From Onchocerca volvulus (lineage: Eukaryota; Nematoda; Chromadorea; Rhabditida; Onchocercidae): DNA of 64,000 nucleotides. The translations under genes and the position numbers were made by a program. Each line of letters starts with the position of its first letter. Positions within the stretch are counted from its first letter, which is position 1. This document shows positions 1 to 12,300 of the stretch, piece by piece. The stretch covers positions 6,386,001-6,450,000 of the forward strand of contig HG738137.1 in NCBI GenBank assembly GCA_000499405.2. Direction: 5' to 3'. The notes under the pieces were generated by a model, which was not told the origin of the DNA, searched no databases, and worked only from the letters and a program-made list of their open reading frames with translations.

Positions 1-48
1 TAAATATTCTAGAGAGGAATTTTCGATAGATAGAGAAAATCGCAAAAC

Positions 49-480
49 CTGTCTTGGAGATGCACGAAAAACAACACCAAAACGATCCATATCATAACGC
101 GGAGCAGCGAAGTGCATCATTTCGACAGCACAGCAAGCCAATCCAAAAGTCATCGGCCAAAGAGAGCACCGATGAATCAAATTATTTAGATCATCCAGAC
201 GTGTCACAGCCATTTCGCCTTTCGGCAAAGGATCTTGCCATGGTGAGCCTATTACTCCCCAGATTCCCTGCAAACAATGGTCTTCTAAATCTCTACATTA
301 TACTACTTACCGCTTACTATACTGACCGAAAATAACCTTTGGCCTGGTTCCCTTCTCAACTGGCGCCATCGGACTTGTTGGTCCGATTGACTTACTCGAT
401 TCCCGTCGAATTTGACACGTCATCGTTGCAAACACCCGCCGTAAATTTAGAAACATTCCAGCGCTGTTGGTCGTTTGCAT
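49..480 (-). CDS. nduf-7: NADH:ubiquinone oxidoreductase PSST subunit (NDUFS7), 5' part only
   Basis: Two coding exons are visible, 480-337 and 267-49, both ending in phase 0; the gene continues beyond the left edge. Exon 2 carries the family core [17 protein letters not shown] followed by [17 protein letters not shown]. The adjacent cysteines of GLACC are ligands of Fe-S cluster N2 in this family. The protein is the complex I subunit that passes electrons towards ubiquinone in the mitochondrial matrix arm. Exon 1 (48 aa) is basic, contains [15 protein letters not shown] and fits a mitochondrial presequence. The ATG at 480 lies 8 nt downstream of a TTTCAG acceptor, which fits trans-splicing. 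I chose the donor AAG|GTTATT at 337/336 because it restores phase 0 with the acceptor TTTGCAG at 268. The nearby GTAAGT donor at 310 gives an in-frame stop and was rejected. The gene is divergent from the Peter Pan gene. Family identity is secure; the exon 1 boundary is less so. Confidence 0.88.
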
Positions 481-488
481 GATTTTAC

Positions 489-494
489 CTGAAA
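489..494 (-). promoter_or_regulatory. Probable spliced-leader acceptor of the NDUFS7 gene
   Basis: On the minus strand TTTCAG ends 8 nt before the chosen ATG (480). No coding exon is apparent upstream. A short gap between a strong acceptor and the start codon is typical of trans-spliced nematode genes. This is an inference; no spliced-leader RNA gene was seen in the window. Confidence 0.4.
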
Positions 495-678
495 CAAAAG
501 ATATAAAATTCATAACAGATGCAATGCTGAGTCTGCTCAAAGTTCTTGCAAGTAAAACCTTGACATCTCTCAGACATGAAATACAAAGTCATCCAGCCAG
601 CTGATAACAACAAAAAACGATTGCAGAACCCCTTTACTAACATGCTCAAAATAAAATAATCTTCAAGTGATGAAGACG

Positions 679-738
679 TTAATGCGGCCCAGCACACCTT
701 CCGAGAGAGGGCTCGGGGAGTGTGCTGGGCCGCATTAA
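679..738. repeat. GC-rich perfect inverted repeat (hairpin)
   Basis: The 19-nt arm TTAATGCGGCCCAGCACAC (679-697) is exactly complementary to GTGTGCTGGGCCGCATTAA (720-738). The 22-nt loop contains a second small stem, CCGAG (701-705) with CTCGG (712-716). The GC content contrasts sharply with the surrounding DNA. It could be a structured RNA, a miRNA precursor, a foldback element or a regulatory cruciform; the sequence alone does not decide. Confidence 0.75.
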
Positions 739-1248
739 TAATCTGCAGCAAATCCGCTACTCTCTTCCTCTCTAACTGTCTAAAACTGCTTAAAGGAGGG
801 GAGGGGTGTTTGGGGCAGTTTTATAACCACATTTTGTATCGGACACTGAATTAGAACTTGAGGTTGACGTTATACGCAGCTAGGTCAAGAGCTGTTCTAT
901 TCGTGTTTCACGTACGCAAGCGATCAGAATACGTGTCCTCTTCTCCCAAACTCGCAAGTTGCGGAAACACCTCCTGACCATAACTATTAATTCCACAAAT
1001 AACCGTGCACGGAAATGTCATATTTATGCATTATAGAATCCCGGCCAGCCGTGAAATACTTGCAGGAAGAATGCAACAGTGTGAATTCTAACACAAAAGG
1101 AGGTTGGTTGAATAATGTGGATTGGTAGGATATGGAGGTGTTCGAGTCGAAGAATAGTTGTGAAATTGAGTCAATTCTTAGTTTTACTCAAACTGATTTG
1201 GAGTCTTTGCACTATGCTATAGAATGCCTATATTGAAGGTTCGACGCA

Positions 1249-4200
1249 ATGAAGAGGAAGCGAAATGACGGTGTTGTTGCTCAATATAGCAAGAAGAAGC
1301 ATTCATTTTCAAAAAAAGTGAAAAAAAGTTCCGTAAGTTTAGTTTGAATTTATTATAATGAATACGAGCTTCTTACGAGTTGATTTACTCTGCCATTATT
1401 ATATTTTGAAAGATCAAAGTGTGCCTCCTATGCGCTAGAAACTTTGTCTTCTTCTCGACAAAGAATGGAGTTCCTAGGATGAAACTTCGTATGGGAAGTA
1501 CAAAAAGTACAATATGTCTCTAATCAGCTTTTTGAATTGGAGTTTCCTTTATATTAAATTTTTTTTTCTGATTTCCCAAAAATATACCCGTTTGTAATGA
1601 TACTGCAGATGGAGCCAAACCATTTCTAATGGTATCATAGTTTTGTTATCATTAACATTATGTTAATAGTAAGAGAAAAAATATATATATGTATATCCAC
1701 TGCTACGCTGTCAAAAGATAATACTAATCACTGGGGATTTATCAAAACTAAGTTAACTGTATTTCAGTCTTGAACTATCATTTTAGCATCATCTACATTG
1801 AGTTTCACAGCTGGTCAATATCTTCCTTGTGTTACTACTAGTCCTGGTATCACCACAGTAGCTCCTTTAGCAATTTTTATTGTTTTTGCAGTTGCTGCAC
1901 TATTTTTAATAGCATACCTTATCAAATTTATTGTTTCTAATAAAAAAGAAGTAGCCCTCAATAGAGGAGCACTCTACGAGGAACAACAAACAAAAAAATT
2001 AGAGTGTTCGCGATTCTGTTGATAGAGTAATTGATGCAGACGTTCGTGAATAATTTTAGTTAACTATAAACTCAATATAAAGTTTAACTATCAACTCAAT
2101 AACTTAATTTAATTTCAACTTGTAGAATATTATTGATTTCGAAAAACATGAGGAGAAAATGATGAAACAAAAGTCAAGCGAAGAAGCAGAACGGAAACTG
2201 TTAAAAGAACCTCACTCCATCGTCATTCATCGTGGAAAAGTTGGACAGTATGTACGCTCTCTGGAACAGGATATGCGTGCCATCATGGAACCTTTCACCG
2301 CTTCGAAACTTAAAGTGGGCTTGTTTTCTTACTGATTATTTAACAGGTTTTCTCTTTTTTTTTTTACACGGCAAATACGAATGGTATTTCGAAATCCAGT
2401 GTGGAAAGCTCATTATTGCGCTATAAAAATAGCAGTGATGGTGACTATCATTTACAGAATTCCTTACTTCAAACGTTTTAAATAAGCGAAAGAAGATGTC
2501 CCACATAGCACTTTGATTATTTTAAAATGGATCAAGCTATTAAGTAAATTGAAAATAGCTTTACAGCCATAAAAAGTAAGTGGTCAGGTCTGATTTGAAA
2601 TTTAAACTTACAACTGAATCAGAAAGTAATGTTCTAGCTTTAACTTTGAGAAATTTTATTTCTTTTTTTTTTTATATTCTAGGTAATGAAACGGAATAAT
2701 CTAAAAGATTTCATCGTGAACGGTGCAGTTCTTGGTGTTACACATTTGCTTGTATTGACACGCGGAGAAAATTCGATCACACTCAGAATTATTCGATCTC
2801 CTCAAGGGCCAACATTGAGTTTCCGAAGTAAAAATTAATCTCTCTCGAAATCAATTTTTTTTTTGCCATACAATGTTTATCATCAATATTTATTCACTAA
2901 TGCATGTTCATTTATTGTTGAAGAGCAAACATTAATCATCCATTTGCATCCTTACTAGCTAAAAATGTTTTGAAAAAAAAGAAAAAAAAAACTGTAATCA
3001 AAGCACATCTTTTATTTTGCAAATCTAGTGATTCTAGATAGCATTTGAAATTCATTCGGTTTACCATTTTTTTTTGTTTAGAGGCTTTATGAATAGCGAA
3101 AATTTCGAAATTTTACTATTCTCCTTATTGCAGTAAAAAAATACACACTAGCAAGGCATGTTATTTCGGCATCAAAGCGCAAAATGCATTTCCAACGATT
3201 ATTTATTTCTGCTCCGCTTGTTGTGATGAGCGGTTTTAATTCAAACTGTGGTCGACATGTGCAACTGGTACAGTCCGTATTCCAAAATATGTTTCCTACA
3301 GTAAATGTTGACACGGTCTGTTTCTTAATTCTTCGTGAATTTCTTAAAAGTTCTCCAAATTCTTTAGAACAAATTTTTCTTCATATAAAATGAGCTCAAA
3401 CTTGTTTGATGAGAATATCATTTAGAGATTTCATTGTTTCAAAAATTTACATATAAATAAGCTTATAGGGATTTATATTCTTTTGCCATTTAAATATTTA
3501 AAATATATATTTGTTTCTTTTTCATTTAGGTGGATTTGTCTACTATTCGACGTTGTGTACTGATCAACTACAGTATCACTGATAACACTTTCCAACTGAG
3601 ACATTAGTATGCTTCATTCCATTTCTAATCAGCTCACTTTCTAACATATCATTTTTAAGATTTTTTTTCTTTTTTTTAGTGCAATCAAAGCAGTTCCTGC
3701 AGGACTTAGCAAGTCGACCAAAAAATTGATTCAAAGCAAGGTTCCGGACTTATCAAAATACAAGAATATCGAAGATTACTTTCTAAAGTGTGTTTTTGGA
3801 GAAAAAAAAATTTCATTTGAAATTGAAGACATCAAAAAAATTTGAAAATTTTTGAAGATGTAGCTAAGATTCTGAGATCAAAAATTGTCCTTTTTAAGCC
3901 CTGGTCAAATGAGCGAAAGTGAGTATGAATTTGAACAGAAGGAAGTCGAATTACCGCAACAACTAACAACACGAGGATGTTTGGAAGGACAGAAAACAAA
4001 TATAAGGTAGTTAGTTTTCATAATTATTTAATAGTTTTTCATTACTTAATAGTCATTATGATTTATTTTATTTTCCACTTCTTGCAATTTTAGTTCATCT
4101 TACAATATTGAAATATAAACACAAAGAAGGATTTTGAATCAAGTACTTTCAGACTTTATGAGCTTGGTCCTCGGCTGACATTGCAATTAATGAAAATCGA

Positions 4201-4610
4201 AGAAGGTGTCGATGAGGGCGAAGTTCTTTATCATGCCTACATCACCAAATCTCCCAGAGAACTGATTCAATTAAGAAAAGAATTGCCGAAAAAAAAGTTA
4301 CTTTTACTCCATTATGCTGTTAGCATAAAAATAACTTCTGTTATGAATTCGGTCTACTCATTTGAGATGAACAGACTTAGATCAGTTTTGCATTTTTGAT
4401 AAATTTCCTCCATTTTTCAGAAAATTGAAGAAAAAGACACAAATAAAAAATGAACAACGAGTTATCCATCGCTTGAAAATTCTGAATGAAAAAAAAGCCA
4501 AATTAGAGGAAACTTTAAAGCAGGAAAGGGAGAAACTGGTGAGGAAACAAAAAGAAATTACTGGTGATGAAGAATTCGATGATCGGTCTACAACTTATGC
4601 GTATGATTAA
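1249..4610 (+). CDS. lpd-6: Peter Pan / SSF1 Brix-domain ribosome biogenesis factor
   Basis: Nine exons join in phase to 408 aa: 1249-1332, 2126-2314, 2683-2827, 3134-3315, 3530-3606, 3680-3787, 3899-4006, 4153-4296, 4421-4610. Family landmarks appear in order: IVIHRGKVGQYVRSLEQDMR and MEPFTASKLK (about residues 50-91), LGVTHLLVLTRGE, RSPQGPTLSF, VQLVQSVFQNMFPTVNV, TIRRCVLINY, and ELGPRLTLQLMKIEEGV near residue 305. The C-terminus is a lysine-rich helix ending in EFDDRSTTYAYD. The protein belongs to the Brix superfamily; Ssf1/PPAN acts in the nucleolus in large-subunit (27S pre-rRNA) maturation. The first exon (28 aa, MKRKRNDG...) is basic and is supported mainly by its GTAAGT donor and phase. 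Translation could instead start at 2159. The donor at 2315 (GTGGGC) is weak but required. Intron 1 contains the fragment at 1774-2053. Confidence 0.9.
1774..2053 (+). pseudogene. Frameshifted membrane-protein fragment inside Peter Pan intron 1, bacterial-looking
   Basis: An open frame runs 1774-2022 after a stop at 1771. It encodes a hydrophobic segment, VAPLAIFIVFAVAALFLIAY (translated from about 1858), followed by a basic/polar tail, SNKKEVALNRGALYEEQQ. It ends at TGA (2020-2022) soon after KKLE. From 2006 a shifted frame continues as VRDSVDRVIDADVRE and then TAA (2051-2053), which reads like the natural helical end of the same protein. This is the pattern of a once-coding C-terminal end broken by one small indel. 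Neither frame fits the Peter Pan protein, and the host gene splices across it. Composition and the one-TM-plus-charged-tail layout resemble small Wolbachia/Rickettsiales proteins, so a nuclear copy of endosymbiont DNA is possible. I do not recognise the gene. Confidence 0.45.
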
Positions 4611-6384
4611 TTGTGTCGTTTTTTTTTTTTTTGATTTTGGATGTGCTATTAAAGGCAATAATTTCAAAATTCATTTTTACTTAAACGAATTATCCTATTG
4701 TTTAATTCATAAATGAAACCGGTGGAGAAATTTTAGCAAGAAAAATTTTGATGAACATACGCTTGCTTTTTGCACATTGAATGTTGTATCGAAATTAGGA
4801 GCAGGTTTTCTGATAGTAATTTCATTCTTCATCTTAAGAACTGTGTAAACAAATTATGCTCAGACGAAGAACAAGTATCATCTTTTCTTAAACAGTCTTA
4901 GAAAGACTAGCGATTGATACCAAACCAGTGAAATCAATTAAATCGCCGTTTTTGTCTCAAGATATAACTTATGGCTGTGCCCTTTTTTGATCCTATCGAC
5001 TTGACATCAAATTATGAGTAGTTTGGTTGATCAGTTTTTCCTGATTTTCTTTTTTCATACTGTTAATAATAATTCCTCTTGTTTCTACTGACAAAAATTT
5101 GATAATAAGTGTTGCAAAAGAATGAAGAAAATCGAAGATCAGATTAAAGTGTGGCAAGCCGCTACACTTTGCTAATTTATATGAGTGCTGACTTTTTAAA
5201 GAATTGAAAACATAGCTCAATATATCATATTTCATGCATACACAAATTAATGTAATCAATTTACATAAAAAAATAAATTGTATCACAACTTCAGAGCCAG
5301 AGCAGACTTTTTTTGAAGATCTCTCAAATTTCGTCTTAAATTTTAATTAATTTAAATCCTCTGATTCTTGAAATATTCAAGAAATCTTGTTGTAAAATCT
5401 GACAGTCATCGAAGGATATAGTTTTTCAATCAAATTATATGCTTACAAAGAATTCGGATTAGGAAGATGTCTATGGTTGTATTAAAAAATATGGGTGAAC
5501 CATCGATGTTTAAAATTATGGAATGCAAAAAATCTGATCTATCAATCAGTCAAATATTTATATGTCTGGAATCTCAAAGATTCTTCCCACTCGGCATATA
5601 ATCCTTGATAAGTGACACTTCCACAAAGAAAGTCTATCATAATGAAAAAGTAGCGTTCGATTTTTCAAAAGAAATATAACACTTTAAGAGAATTTATTAA
5701 CATTCAGAAATATACATTCTCGAATAATGTCACACAGTTAAGGTTATAGACTCACATTCTTTAATGTTTAACAAGCATGCTGTCCAGATACCTTTGTTCT
5801 TCAGAAATGAGCCACAGATTTTTATGAAATGTGAGAAAGCGCGCTTTTCTCAATAAACAATTTTTCTCAATTATGCGTTTAGAAGAAAGAAAACATACTG
5901 ATTTATTCAATCACTTGAGGAAATACATAAGAAACACTTATTAAAATAACTGACAAACACAGTAAACAGAAATTCCAAGTTCATCCTTTAATACTTTTTG
6001 AAAAAAAGATTTTACAGTTCTGACGAATATTTCAGTATTTGTAGGAATTTCTAAGTCTCGTGCAATCCTCAAATTCTTTTGAAATTTAAAGAAATAAAAG
6101 TTAACCGAAACTGAAGGAACTATAAATGTCAATAGGTGGAAGCTAATTGTACGTTAGGTCCATCTCTCCTTGATCTGCTGCGTTGTGAACTAGCTTCTGT
6201 ATTCTACCAAGATTTTTCCGCTAAAATTTTTAATCTATCTCTAAACAGTTGTCAAACAATCAGCGTATGATTTTTTTCTCATCTAATATGAAAGATTTTA
6301 ACTCGATGGAAAACGTAGGAAAAAGTATACAAGTGTGATTTATTACTGCTCCAAAAGAAAACAGTGCATCGATTTTAGCATCAA
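4611..6384. other. Convergent intergenic region between Peter Pan and lim-9
   Basis: About 1.8 kb holding the 3' ends of both genes. No coding exon or RNA gene was recognised. The sequence is AT-rich with poly-T near 4618-4632. Confidence 0.5.
6339..6344 (-). terminator. Poly(A) signal AATAAA of lim-9
   Basis: AATAAA on the minus strand lies about 40 nt downstream of the lim-9 stop codon (6387-6385). That is a normal position for nematode 3' end formation. Confidence 0.5.
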
Positions 6385-9300
6385 TCATGAATTAGCGGCC
6401 ATCAACCTGGCTTTAGCACATTCCGGGCAAAGAATATCGGCGGCATCTGTGATAAAACCCTTTCCGACTAGTGACGTTGAACACTGAGCACAGATAAAGC
6501 AATCGTTATGCCAGTGTCGATCTTCGAATGAAATAAATTTAGCACCTCCAATTCCTGAATTAAATTCCATTTATGAAATATTTCCGTATCAAGAATAGAT
6601 CATTCTTCCTTTCTCATTGCCTTCTTCTGTCCTCACTCATCTCTTCATTCATCATCAGAAAAATTTCAAGAAATGAACGAGAGCAGGGATTTCTGGTTGA
6701 GAATTCTCAATAATCGAAATTTAAATATAAATAAGCAAACAAAAATATCTATAGAATATTTTGGTAAGCAATGTTTTGATGAAAAAACGGCTGAATGTTC
6801 AGGAGAAGTAATGATTAAAGAATGCGAAGATTTTGAAACGGAGAAACAATATTCACGCAAACAAATGAGGCAGTAAGGGTTCGTTTGTAGAGAGCTAATT
6901 TAGAGTTAATTATAATCGGAGGAAAAACGAGTACCTGTAATTGGTTTGACGCAAGCATTGCATCGTTTCGCGAATAGTTCACCGTAGCAATTAGCACAGT
7001 ATGGTTTCTCGTCCTTGGATGTGAATCTTTGACCAGCTAATGAAGTATTACAATTTGTACAACAGAAACACTCCCGATGCCATGGTTCGTTTTTGTATGT
7101 TACACCACCGGTGCTTATCACCTGAAATTGATGCGTCGTTCACTTGCTAGTAACATTGATTTTAAAATTAAATCTTTTGCTACCATTCCAAGTATCATTG
7201 TTTGTCAGCGAAAAAAAAGTAAAAAATCTTTGAATCTTACTTAAATGTTCAAAATTATTCCCATACTATTCAAATACCACTATTTACTATTCTCAACTGA
7301 TTTAGTGAAATGAAATTTGAGCTTAACGAATAATAGAAGAATGCATATAAAGGATTTGCATACCTTTTTACATTTACAACACCTTGTTGCGAATTTTTCC
7401 TCATAACAAGACGCACAATAAACTTCATCGTTTTTAGGTATGAAACTTTTAGTACCGATTGGTGTTTTGCATAGTGCACAGCAAAAACATTTATCATGCC
7501 ATTGCTTACCTTTATATTCCATTTTTTTCATACCTATAAGAGAAAGAAAAGCATCTTCGCACTAAAGCATCGTATTTTCATTTTTAGCCATTTTTACAAT
7601 ACTGTCAGTGTTACTACAAAGTTATCAATACGAGTCTAAACAAAGTCAAAGTTGAGACTTTATGAATATTCAGTAGCTATACTGCACGATTATCGCCATC
7701 CTTGGATTTGAATGATTCATATAAGAAGAATACGTACCGGCACGAAATATTTCACCACAACCATCACAACGTGTCGCGAATGCTTGATCGTAACAATTGG
7801 AACAGAAAATTCGATCATTTTTACTTCCAAACGGCTTATCAACGAGTGAAATTTTACACATATTACATAAGAAACAATCTTCATGCCAGTGTTTATCTCT
7901 GTATGACAGATCCTAAATTTTATCATAATCAGGATTAATATCTCTCTGTCACAGAATGGAATCGAACTTCTAATTCTATCATAGCAATGAATGATCTTCT
8001 ATGCTAATTAATAAATCATCAACATAAAGCATCGAATTACTTTGGAATCGATGCCAATTGGTTTGGCGCATTCATCACAAGTATTGGCGAAGATTTCTTC
8101 ATAGCACTTGATACAGTACGGGTGATCGTCTCGGAGAATGTACCGTTGACCAGTAAGAGTACTGTCACACTGCCAACAACAAAAATGATCACTGTGCCAG
8201 TCCTTATTCATAGCTTTCGTATATTCACCGGCAAATATTAACTGCAAACATGAACAAATAACTCAGTGATTATCGAATAATTTTATTTCTGACCAAATAG
8301 ATGAGTGTCGTTATTGAATATCTGTATCAGAAGGTAGTTCTGGTATCATCCGAAAAGTCCAGACAGGATTTGAAACTCAAAAACTGGTAAATTAGATCAG
8401 ATTATCAGATCCTCATACAGACAAAAAAAATGAAAAACTACTAGTTGCTATTAGTTGCTCAGATCACAAAAATGATAAGCAAAATGCAATTCATTGAAGA
8501 AAAAAGGAATCTTTGGCTAGAATTTTGGATATACATGAAGTTTAAATCAGTTCTAACTGGTATAATTAAGTGAGCTAATCAATAAATAAAATAATTGGTA
8601 ATCTTAACTGAACATAATCTCTTTGTCAGTAAAATAAATAAAATCAAGCAAAAAATAAAAGTCCCAAACAGTTTCACCCAAAACAAAAAAAGATATTGGA
8701 TTCAAAAAAAGATTTTAAAAAAAGTTTTCTTTAAGAATATTTTTTAGGGGTCATTAAATGAAGGAAGAAAAATAGTAGATGTTTAGAGTCTCGAATCTCC
8801 AACTTGAGATTTAAATAGCAGTAAATCTGAGCAACAGTCCCAGCAATTTCTTTAATCCATTTCATACTTTGTGATATTAATGAATTATTAACAATATTCT
8901 TTGCTTAATTTGAAAAAAAAAAAAAGAAAAACGGACATCTTGTGTAATTATAAGAGAAAAAAAAAAAAACCAGAATTATCACAACCAAATCAGCGTAGAA
9001 AAAAGTGATCTAAAAAATTTTCTGTGTTGAATCAAAAGTTCGACTAGTCTATTTAATTCGATTCATTTACTTAGTAATTACAATTTAAATATTGAATCAT
9101 TTTATTAAATATTAGGTAAAGGGATTATCAATGTATAGGAGAAACTATCTGATCCAAATTTAACTCTTTAAATTCAAGTCGTTCCATTCATTTTCAATTG
9201 AACAAGGCTTCTGATATAATAATCTCCAAAACATGTTTTTAATCATTAATAGGGGTTAATACTTTGAGATTTAGCGCATTTTTAGAAAAGAACTGCGAAG

Positions 9301-12300
9301 GCTTTTTCAATCATTTATCGAGCTGTAGCTTCTTCATCTGTTTTTTAAAATAATTTATAATTTTACGATCTCACAGATGTTGGATTTGTTACATTTGCTA
9401 TACCACAGATAGAATGAATGTTAAATTATACATTGATAACGATTCAGAAAAAGACGAGATGAGACAAATGTCTGATACTTGAGCTGCTCGCCAAAAAATT
9501 GCAACTTTATAATGAACAACGAAGAGAATAAACTTGCTAACTCATTTCGAGCGCTGAATTACCTCAAGCAAAGCAGATGAAAAATTAGAGCCACGAAGAA
9601 GAGGAAAGAAGGAAGTGGAATTCAAATTCAGGCCATAAAAATGATTCATGAATGGCTCAGACAAACAATAAATAACCGCGAAAGCGATTAGTGCAAGTGC
9701 CATCTATCAACTGAGCAGTAGAAGATGGAGAAAGTAGAAGTAATACTTACTTGGAATCTGAAGAAATCAATATTCACAGGTTAATACGCAAAACGATAGC
9801 AAGTTGTGCAAGTAGGTTTGCTTTATAGATAGATGTGAAAATGAAAAAGGCGAATTGAGAGAAAAGAAATGAACCTCGTTTCAAACGCTATCCATTTATT
9901 GACTTGCTTAATGATCAAATTCATCAAAATATCTTTTTAAAAAAACACTCGTCTTTTTGAGGAACATCAAAAATAGAAGACTAACATCGAGATGCTACAT
10001 ATAATAGGAGATTATAAATTGCGAGATTAATTCTCAAGTAGTAATTTAAATTTGGAACCAAGATCAATGATCTTTCGCCGTCTCTCTTGTCCCTTCAGTT
10101 CTTTTGCTTTATCTTTTCCACCGCTCTATTCATTCTTCGTAATCACCTTAATCATCTTAGTAGACTTAAAACGATAGTCAATTCTAAGAGTAAAATTCGA
10201 AGCATATATTTTCTAAGCGAATAATTGATTCCATCTGTCGATATTAGTACCAACAACACAGAAATATGATTGCTAATAATGGAATGAATTATAAAACTTC
10301 AGGAAAATTGGTACTTTTCAGTGATTAATGACGATATTTACAATCCCAGTGTCAATGATATCATATCAGTTTCATGAACTATAATATCACCTTTGTATTT
10401 CCCACAGAAATTTTGCTATTCTAAACTTTTTTCATGGAATGATTGATTAAAAGCGATTTCTCTCTTATTCTTTTTCCTTTGATATCAGTATCTTACAATT
10501 AAATTATTCATAGTAACTTGGATGAAAAAGAGAAATTTGCTGGAAATTGATCGTGATAATGATATTAAAGATCGAGAACGAAACTGCACGAAATCAATTT
10601 CTTCTGAAACTCTATTCGTATATCAACCAAACTGCCACCATTTAGTTAGTTGAAAAAAAAAGTAATGCGTCGCATCAATAACAAATGAAATAAAATTGGA
10701 GATTTTACCGAACGAAAAGAAAAGAAAAAGATGTTTATTTCACTTCTGACCATTTATTTGCTGGTGAAACTGATTTCTATTTCTAACTTCAGATTGAAAT
10801 TAGAAATAAAAATTTTTTAAAAAAATTTAATTAATTAAAATCATCAATTTGAAAAAAACTCTTCAAATCTTCAGCTGTCGAATCAGAACAACAATAGCTG
10901 TAGTAGAATCCAAGTTCAAGTTAAAGACTGGCTGCTGTTGAAATTTTGGAGAAGTGAACCTTAAAGACAGACAGTGTATCATCCGGATAAGAAAAAACTT
11001 CTTTTGTTGAAGTGAATGTCGGCTGAAGAGAAGGATTTTTCTGCAAGATGAATGGAAAAAGGCGCAAAAGCAAAATGAAAAAAATCAAAACGAAAAAAAA
11101 AATGTTTAAAAAAAAAATCATATCTGTCTCGTAAGTGGCAATCTTAAAATTTTAAAGTGGAATAAATAAGTCCTGAATATTGTTATTTATTTGTTACTAA
11201 AAAAAATCATACAAAAAAAAAAAGATGAACATATTTATACCTTAAAAAAAAAAAAAAAAGTTATGCGAAATTACTGAAGCGCAGAAGATATTTATGTTGT
11301 GGGAATAAATTTTCTCAATCTTTTCCATTCTAATTCCTACTTTATAGCAAAATCTGAAGCCTTCAAGAATTTTGTCATAAATTATAGATTACTGTACATT
11401 ACTTAAAAGGGAGAAAAAGCGAAAGAACAAACAACGAGATATTGGTTTCCATTATTTTAACTTCATGCTTGGTTTACCGTCATGTATTTTTTAAATAATG
11501 ATTTGCAAATTTTAGATATTACATTCAGTTTTTCTTCGAATAATTTCTTCAGCATTTCGAGATCATGAAAATTCTATTTAATTGAATTGCACAAGATTAA
11601 AACCTACATAAATTCATTTAAAAAATTTATAATTGGCGATTTTGATTAAAGTTTCTGGTAAGATTTGATGCAGTTTGAGATCCCAAACTTGAAACAATTA
11701 TAAATGGGAAGTTTTAGCTTGCTGACATGACGATTGCCGAACAGGGCCGTAAAGGATTCATAACGGGCCATGATTTGTACAAAAAAAAAAGAAAAAGTGA
11801 AGTTAATTCTGTTCCAAAAATTTTGCAAACAGTGAAAAATTGTGTTTGTTCACTGCGATATTTTGTCTGACCCATTTTTTCTACAAAATTTTCAAACAAA
11901 TCTGGAAAAAGAACCAAAAAGCTTGAAAATTTCAGTTTACAGAACTAAAAAAAGTAGTAGATAGATTGAATATTTATCTGAAACATATGTTTTATGCCAT
12001 AAAATAAATAGAATGAGTATGAAAATGAAAGAATATGTGTACTATGAAAGGAAAGATCAATCTATCCAACCATCCTTCTGATCCATCCTTTGATCTAAAA
12101 AAGCATCCGAACAGCATCCATCACCATCGCCACAGTGCATTTTATCCCGTGGTATGTTTGCGTGATACGTGCAGTTCCTATCAATCCGAAGACACGTTTT
12201 ATCACGTTAATTACATTAAATTTATGTAATAATGGAAATTAACTATCACTCTTGACGTTCCTTTCATTCCTCATTCTATTACTTTTAGCTTTAAAAAAGA

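Larger units (their letters stand above)
481..1248. other. Divergent intergenic region between NDUFS7 and Peter Pan genes
   Basis: About 770 bp separate the two start codons and should hold both promoters. I see no coding exon here. The distinctive content is the GC-rich hairpin at 679-738 (separate entry). The strand around 781-815 has a G-run (ggaggggaggggtgtttgg). Confidence 0.5.

Noticed and set aside
54..335. Plus-strand open frame of 93 codons at the left edge
   Set aside because: It is antisense to NDUFS7 exon 2, whose minus-strand translation has the unmistakable [10 protein letters not shown] core.
9700..9900. Possible short-isoform first exon of lim-9 (GTAAGT donor near 9751)
   Set aside because: No ATG precedes the donor in an open frame, so at most a 5' UTR exon; not supportable from sequence alone.
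12035..12229. Open frame MCTMKGKINLS...
   Set aside because: No splice partner in phase, no recognisable similarity, and AT-driven composition inside a lim-9 intron.
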